Positions 60,351 through 64,000 of a stretch of DNA of 64,000 nt are shown piece by piece. A program made the position numbers and the translations under genes. This DNA is from Maricaulis sp048270095 (GTDB taxonomy: Bacteria; Pseudomonadota; Alphaproteobacteria; Caulobacterales; Maricaulaceae). Position 1 is the first letter of the stretch. Each line of letters begins with the position of its first letter. The notes under the pieces are model-generated. The model had not been told where the DNA came from. It ran no database searches and saw only the letters and a list, made by a program, of their open reading frames with translations. The stretch lies in NCBI RefSeq assembly GCF_048270095.1, contig NZ_JBLWTL010000005.1, forward strand, positions 89,493 to 153,492, written 5' to 3'.

Positions 60351-61802
60351 ATGTCGAACAAAACGCCCTACACGCCCGATCCGCGCTTCATGGCTCTGGG
60401 CCCTGACTTCGCCGACCCGGTTGAGCCAGCCGCCTTCCCGAAAGCCATTGAGCGTTTCTGGAACGGGCGCTGGGCGGCTGCGACCGGGCTGGAGACGCTC
60501 GATGCAGCGGCCCGGATCGCGCATTTCCAGCGCTTCGAACCCTTGCCCGGCAATCAGCCCGAGCCGCTGGCGATGCGCTATCACGGGCATCAATTCCGCA
60601 ATTACAATCCGCAGATCGGCGATGGTCGCGGCTTTTTGTTTGCGCAATTGCGCGACGGGCAGGGGCGTCTGCTCGATCTGGCGACCAAGGGTTCCGGCCA
60701 GACGCCCTGGTCGCGCGCCGGCGATGGGCGCCTGACGCTGAAGGGCGCGGTGCGCGAAATTCTCGCGGCGCAAATGCTCGAAGCGCTCGGCGTGTACACG
60801 TCCAAACTCTTCGCCGTATTCGAGACCGGCGTGCCCTTGCAGCGCCATGACGAGCCGTCGCCGACGCGCTCGGCCGTGATGACGCGGCTGGGGCATTCGC
60901 ATTTGCGCTTCGGCAGCTTCCAGCGCCAGGCCTATGAGCAAAGCCCGGAACGGATCAATGCGCTGATCGATCACGCCGTCGCAGAATACTATCCGGCGCT
61001 GGCCGAGAGCGAGGATCGCCCGGCGGCGCTGCTCGAAGCGGTGGTCGCGGCGAACGCCCGGCTTGCGGCGAGCTGGATGGCGGCGGGCTTTGTGCACGGC
61101 GTCCTCAATACCGATAATCTCAATCTCACCGGCGAGAGCTTTGATTACGGGCCCTGGCGTTTCCTGCCGCATTATGATCCCGGTTTCACAGCGGCCTATT
61201 TCGACGAGAGCGGTCTTTACGCCTATGCGCGCCAGCCCGAGGCGGTGTTCTGGGCGCTGCAGCAATTGGCCGGCGCCTTGTCGCTGGCGGGCGAGCGCGA
61301 AAGCCTTGAGGCGGCGCTCAATACATTCCCGGCGCTGTATCGCCAGGCCTTGCTGGACATGTTCCTGGCCCGGTTCGGAATCGCTTCGCGCGGTGATGAC
61401 AATGACGAAGCCATGCTGCGCGCTTTCCTCGCCTTCATGCTCGCCTCGCGCCTGCCCTGGGAGGCGGCGTTTTTCGACTGGTTTGGCGGACCGGCCTCGC
61501 AGGGCCGGGCGATGCAGGGCCCGCGCGCCAGCGTCTATGCAGGCGAGGCCTTCGAGGCCTGGCACGCCTTGCTGATCCAGCATGCGCCCGTGCGTCCGGA
61601 GCGGCTGGAGCATGCTTATTTCGCGCGGGCTGAACCGGTGGCGATGACGATTGATGTCGTTGAGGCGATCTGGGAGCGGATCGCCGGGGATGATGACTGG
61701 TCGGCGCTTGATGCGGCATTGGCCGATATCGAGCTGGCGCGGCAGGGTTATGATCTGGGCCGGGATGATCAGGGGGCGGGCCGGACCGGGTTTTTGCCAT
61801 GA
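60351..61802 (+). CDS. selO: Protein adenylyltransferase SelO (YdiU)
   Basis: 483 aa, normal family length. Pseudokinase-fold AMPylase that modifies Ser/Thr/Tyr of proteins in redox homeostasis. Key family motifs are intact: MRYHGHQFRNYNPQIGDGRG, KGSGQTPWSRAGDGRLTLKG, AVREILAAQMLEALG, and the active-site GVLNTDNLNLTG with SFDYGPWRFL. The stop overlaps pgeF by ATGA. Confidence 0.96.
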   Translation: MSNKTPYTPDPRFMALGPDFADPVEPAAFPKAIERFWNGRWAAATGLETLDAAARIAHFQRFEPLPGNQPEPLAMRYHGHQFRNYNPQIGDGRGFLFAQLRDGQGRLLDLATKGSGQTPWSRAGDGRLTLKGAVREILAAQMLEALGVYTSKLFAVFETGVPLQRHDEPSPTRSAVMTRLGHSHLRFGSFQRQAYEQSPERINALIDHAVAEYYPALAESEDRPAALLEAVVAANARLAASWMAAGFVHGVLNTDNLNLTGESFDYGPWRFLPHYDPGFTAAYFDESGLYAYARQPEAVFWALQQLAGALSLAGERESLEAALNTFPALYRQALLDMFLARFGIASRGDDNDEAMLRAFLAFMLASRLPWEAAFFDWFGGPASQGRAMQGPRASVYAGEAFEAWHALLIQHAPVRPERLEHAYFARAEPVAMTIDVVEAIWERIAGDDDWSALDAALADIELARQGYDLGRDDQGAGRTGFLP

Positions 61803-62584
61803 GCCTTGATCTACTCACCTCGCCCTTGCTGGCCGGCGAGAGCGGCCTGGTGCACGCCTTCACGACAAGGGCCGGCGGGGTCAGCGAAGGGCCCTATGCG
61901 AGCCTCAACATGACGCGGTCGCGCGGCGATAGCGCTGAGCATGTTGCGACCAATCGGGGCCGCGTGCGCGAGGCGCTGGGGCTGGACCATCTCGCCTTCG
62001 CGATCCAGGTGCACGGCAATGCGGTTGTGCGTGTTGACGCAGCGCCGAAGGGTGATCAGGCGGCCGGTGAGGCCGATGCGATGATCACCGACCGGCCCGG
62101 CATTGGCCTGGTGTGCCAGACGGCGGATTGCACGCCGATCCTGATCCTTGATCCCAAACGCCGCGCCGTCGCTGCGATCCATTCCGGCTGGCGCAGCACG
62201 GTGCTCGATATTGTTGGCGAGACGATTGCCGCGATGGCCCGCGAATATGGCAGCGAGCCCGGCGACCTGATCGCGGCGATCGGGCCCTCGATTTCGGCGG
62301 CGAATTACCGGGTCGGACCGGAAGTCGTGGCGCAATTTGAAGCGGTTTTCGCCGATGCGGGCGGCATTCTCTCCGCGCGCGACGATGAGGGCGGGGCGCA
62401 GCTTGATGTCGGCGAGGCTTGCCGGCGACAGCTTCTCTCTGCGGGTCTCCAGGCGGAAAAAATCGAGCGTTCTCAACTGTGTACCTATGCCGAGGAGGGC
62501 CGCCTCTTCTCGGCGCGCCGCGCGCATCACCGCGGGCAGAGCGGGATTTTCGGCGGCCAGGCGGGGATTATCGGCCTGCGCTGA
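61799..62584 (+). CDS. pgeF: Peptidoglycan editing factor PgeF (laccase-domain)
   Basis: 261 aa. FTTRAGGVSEGPYASLNM, IQVHGNAVVRV (His), QTADCTPILI (Cys) and AAIHSGWRSTV (His) give the complete metal site. PgeF-type proteins hydrolyse misincorporated muropeptides or act as purine-nucleoside phosphorylases. Coupled to selO by ATGA. Confidence 0.95.
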   Translation: MSLDLLTSPLLAGESGLVHAFTTRAGGVSEGPYASLNMTRSRGDSAEHVATNRGRVREALGLDHLAFAIQVHGNAVVRVDAAPKGDQAAGEADAMITDRPGIGLVCQTADCTPILILDPKRRAVAAIHSGWRSTVLDIVGETIAAMAREYGSEPGDLIAAIGPSISAANYRVGPEVVAQFEAVFADAGGILSARDDEGGAQLDVGEACRRQLLSAGLQAEKIERSQLCTYAEEGRLFSARRAHHRGQSGIFGGQAGIIGLR

Positions 62585-62655
62585 GGGCGGCGGCTTTCAT
62601 CGCCGGTCGCGAGTGCCTAGATTGACCGCAAATCGCACCCAAAAGGATTCTCCCC

Positions 62656-63702
62656 ATGCCCGCATCCCTTGGCTATGCCGCCTCTGCGCCCGACGCTGCC
62701 CTGGCACCGATCCGTTTCGACCGGCGCGAGCCCGGCGCGGGCGAAGTGCTGATCGAGATCGAATATTGCGGCGTTTGCCATAGCGATATTCACCAGGCGC
62801 GCGGCGAATGGGGCAATACGCTTTACCCGTGCGTTCCGGGTCACGAGATCATCGGCACGGTGACGGCGGTCGGCGAGGGCGTCGCCAAATTCAACACCGG
62901 CGACAAGGTCGGCGTCGGCTGCATGGTCGATAGTTGCGGTGCGTGCGAGAGCTGCCATGACGGGCTGGAGCAATATTGCGAAACCGGCATGACCGGCACC
63001 TATAATGGCCGCCTGGCCGATGGCAGCCACACGTTCGGGGGCTATTCCCAGCGCCTGACGGTGAAAGAAGATTTCGTCCTGCGCCTGCCCGAGGGCATGG
63101 ATCCGGCCGGGGCGGCACCGCTCCTGTGTGCCGGGATCACGACGTTTTCGCCGCTGCGGCACTGGAAGGTCGGACCGGGCCAGCGTGTTGGCGTGGTCGG
63201 TCTGGGCGGGCTGGGCCATATGGGCGTCAAGCTGGCGGCTGCGATGGGCGCCGAAGTGGTGCTCTTCACCACCTCGCCGGGCAAGGCCGAGGACGCGAAA
63301 CGGCTCGGTGCGAGCCAGGTGGTGATCTCCAAAGACCGCGCGGCGATGAAGGCCATGCGCGGCCAGCTCGACTTCATCCTCAACACGGTGGCGGCGTCAC
63401 ACAATCTCGATCCCTTCCTCGATTGCCTGAAGCGCGACGGGACGATGGTGATGGTGGGTGTGCCCGAAGTGGCGCATCCATCGCCCTCCGTGGGCCGTTT
63501 GATCGGACGCCGGCGCACCATCGCCGGATCCCTGATCGGCGGTATCGCCGAGACCCAGGAAATGCTCGATTTTTGTGGGCAACACGGCCTGGTCTCCGAT
63601 ATCGAGATCATCCCGATGGACGGCATCAATACCGCCTATGAGCGCATGCTGAAAAGCGATGTGAAATACCGTTTCGTGGTCGATATGGCGACGCTGAAAT
63701 AG
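62656..63702 (+). CDS. Zinc-dependent alcohol dehydrogenase (AdhC/YahK-like)
   Basis: 348 aa. Catalytic zinc ligands in YCGVCHSD and PGHEIIGTV, structural zinc in CGACESCHDGLEQYC, and a Rossmann motif VVGLGGLGHMGVKLAAAMGA. The NAD(P)-dependent cinnamyl-alcohol-dehydrogenase group reduces a broad range of aldehydes. Monocistronic; its 3' end faces non-coding element B. Confidence 0.95.
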   Translation: MPASLGYAASAPDAALAPIRFDRREPGAGEVLIEIEYCGVCHSDIHQARGEWGNTLYPCVPGHEIIGTVTAVGEGVAKFNTGDKVGVGCMVDSCGACESCHDGLEQYCETGMTGTYNGRLADGSHTFGGYSQRLTVKEDFVLRLPEGMDPAGAAPLLCAGITTFSPLRHWKVGPGQRVGVVGLGGLGHMGVKLAAAMGAEVVLFTTSPGKAEDAKRLGASQVVISKDRAAMKAMRGQLDFILNTVAASHNLDPFLDCLKRDGTMVMVGVPEVAHPSPSVGRLIGRRRTIAGSLIGGIAETQEMLDFCGQHGLVSDIEIIPMDGINTAYERMLKSDVKYRFVVDMATLK

Positions 63703-63769
63703 GCGCGGACGGCGGCGTAGATTTTTTCCGGTAAAAACGGGGCGTCTGCTACGACGTCTACTACAATGC

Positions 63770-63960
63770 TGACTGTCACTGAAAACCGCTGTCTGCCAGT
63801 CTGTCATTCTGGCGACCGGCGTGCGGATCAGCCTTGCAGGGCAGGGAATTACGGGTTGCGCCCGGATGGCCGGCAGACTGTCACCCTGTCACTGTCTGTC
63901 ATGCGAGCGGCCGCCACTGCGGGCGGGGTATTGCGGGGGCGGGCGATGTCAAAGAGCGCA
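63770..63960 (-). other. Non-coding element B: boxA-like motif and TGRCAG repeats
   Basis: On the minus strand GCGCTCTTTGACAT (63959-63946) is boxA-like, followed by repeats TGACAG/TGGCAG at 63903-63871 and 63813-63789. It resembles element A at 43424-43610 in boxA motif, spacing and repeats such as AATGACAGACTGGCAGA. No gene is seen in 63703-64000; upstream promoter sequences may lie partly beyond the right edge. Confidence 0.45.
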
Positions 63961-64000
63961 ATCTCGCCCCGAGGATACGCCCGCCCCTGGGCCAGCGGGA

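Overview
The window is GC-rich, densely packed chromosomal DNA from an alphaproteobacterium. A Caulobacter-type tad/cpa pilus locus with a possible CtrA-like site, the block order dnaX-ybaB-recR ... rmuC-def ... fmt-truA ... dapE ... dapD ... engB-yidC-rnpA-rpmH, and ExoD and COQ7 homologues point to the Caulobacterales/Maricaulales (Hyphomonadaceae or Maricaulaceae-like). Genus is inference; there is no rRNA in the window.

Layout. 1-11.8 kb: type IVc (Flp/Tad) pilus machine. A TadE-like pseudopilin, cut by the left edge, and a small secretin-N-domain protein lie on the minus strand. On the plus strand follow the tiny pilin gene pilA with its own terminator, cpaA (prepilin peptidase), cpaBCDEF, tadB, tadC and one unknown gene; the lipoprotein TadD is convergent. 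11.9-21.5 kb: mixed housekeeping and envelope genes (M17 aminopeptidase, MarR regulator, NlpC/P60 peptidase, membrane cytochrome c, a beta-barrel protein, NudC, a beta-CASP metallo-beta-lactamase, two membrane proteins and a membrane-anchored AraC regulator). 21.7-38.9 kb: conserved core with the SRP RNA, dnaX-ybaB-recR, a queuosine-precursor transporter, rmuC-def, fmt-truA and dapE, mixed with small envelope and regulatory genes.

38.9-43.8 kb: an accessory island between a BaiN/HI0933-like flavoprotein gene and dapD. It holds two AT-rich orphan genes, a 27-bp perfect inverted repeat, several REP-like palindromes whose arms start GGGAC, and a complete 2613-bp IS1595-family transposon. The transposon has 35-bp terminal inverted repeats, a 10-bp flanking direct repeat, a zinc-ribbon transposase and three passenger genes (one DUF6471). 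It sits inside the REP-like cluster. To its right lies a non-coding element with a boxA-like motif and clustered TGRCAG repeats; a related element occurs at the right end of the window, pointing the other way.

43.8-53.5 kb: dapD, a HAD phosphatase, a DUF1036 protein, engB (apparently starting at CTG), yidC, rnpA and rpmH (GTG start), then a DedA/TVP38 protein, a sensor kinase, coq7, dsbB and an ExoD-like gene. 53.6-63.7 kb: tRNA-Leu(CAA), a DUF417-like protein that looks internally duplicated, an M19 dipeptidase divergent from a MarR regulator, an acyl-CoA synthetase, DUF924, an esterase, selO-pgeF and a zinc alcohol dehydrogenase. Family names come from motifs read by eye; no database search was run.
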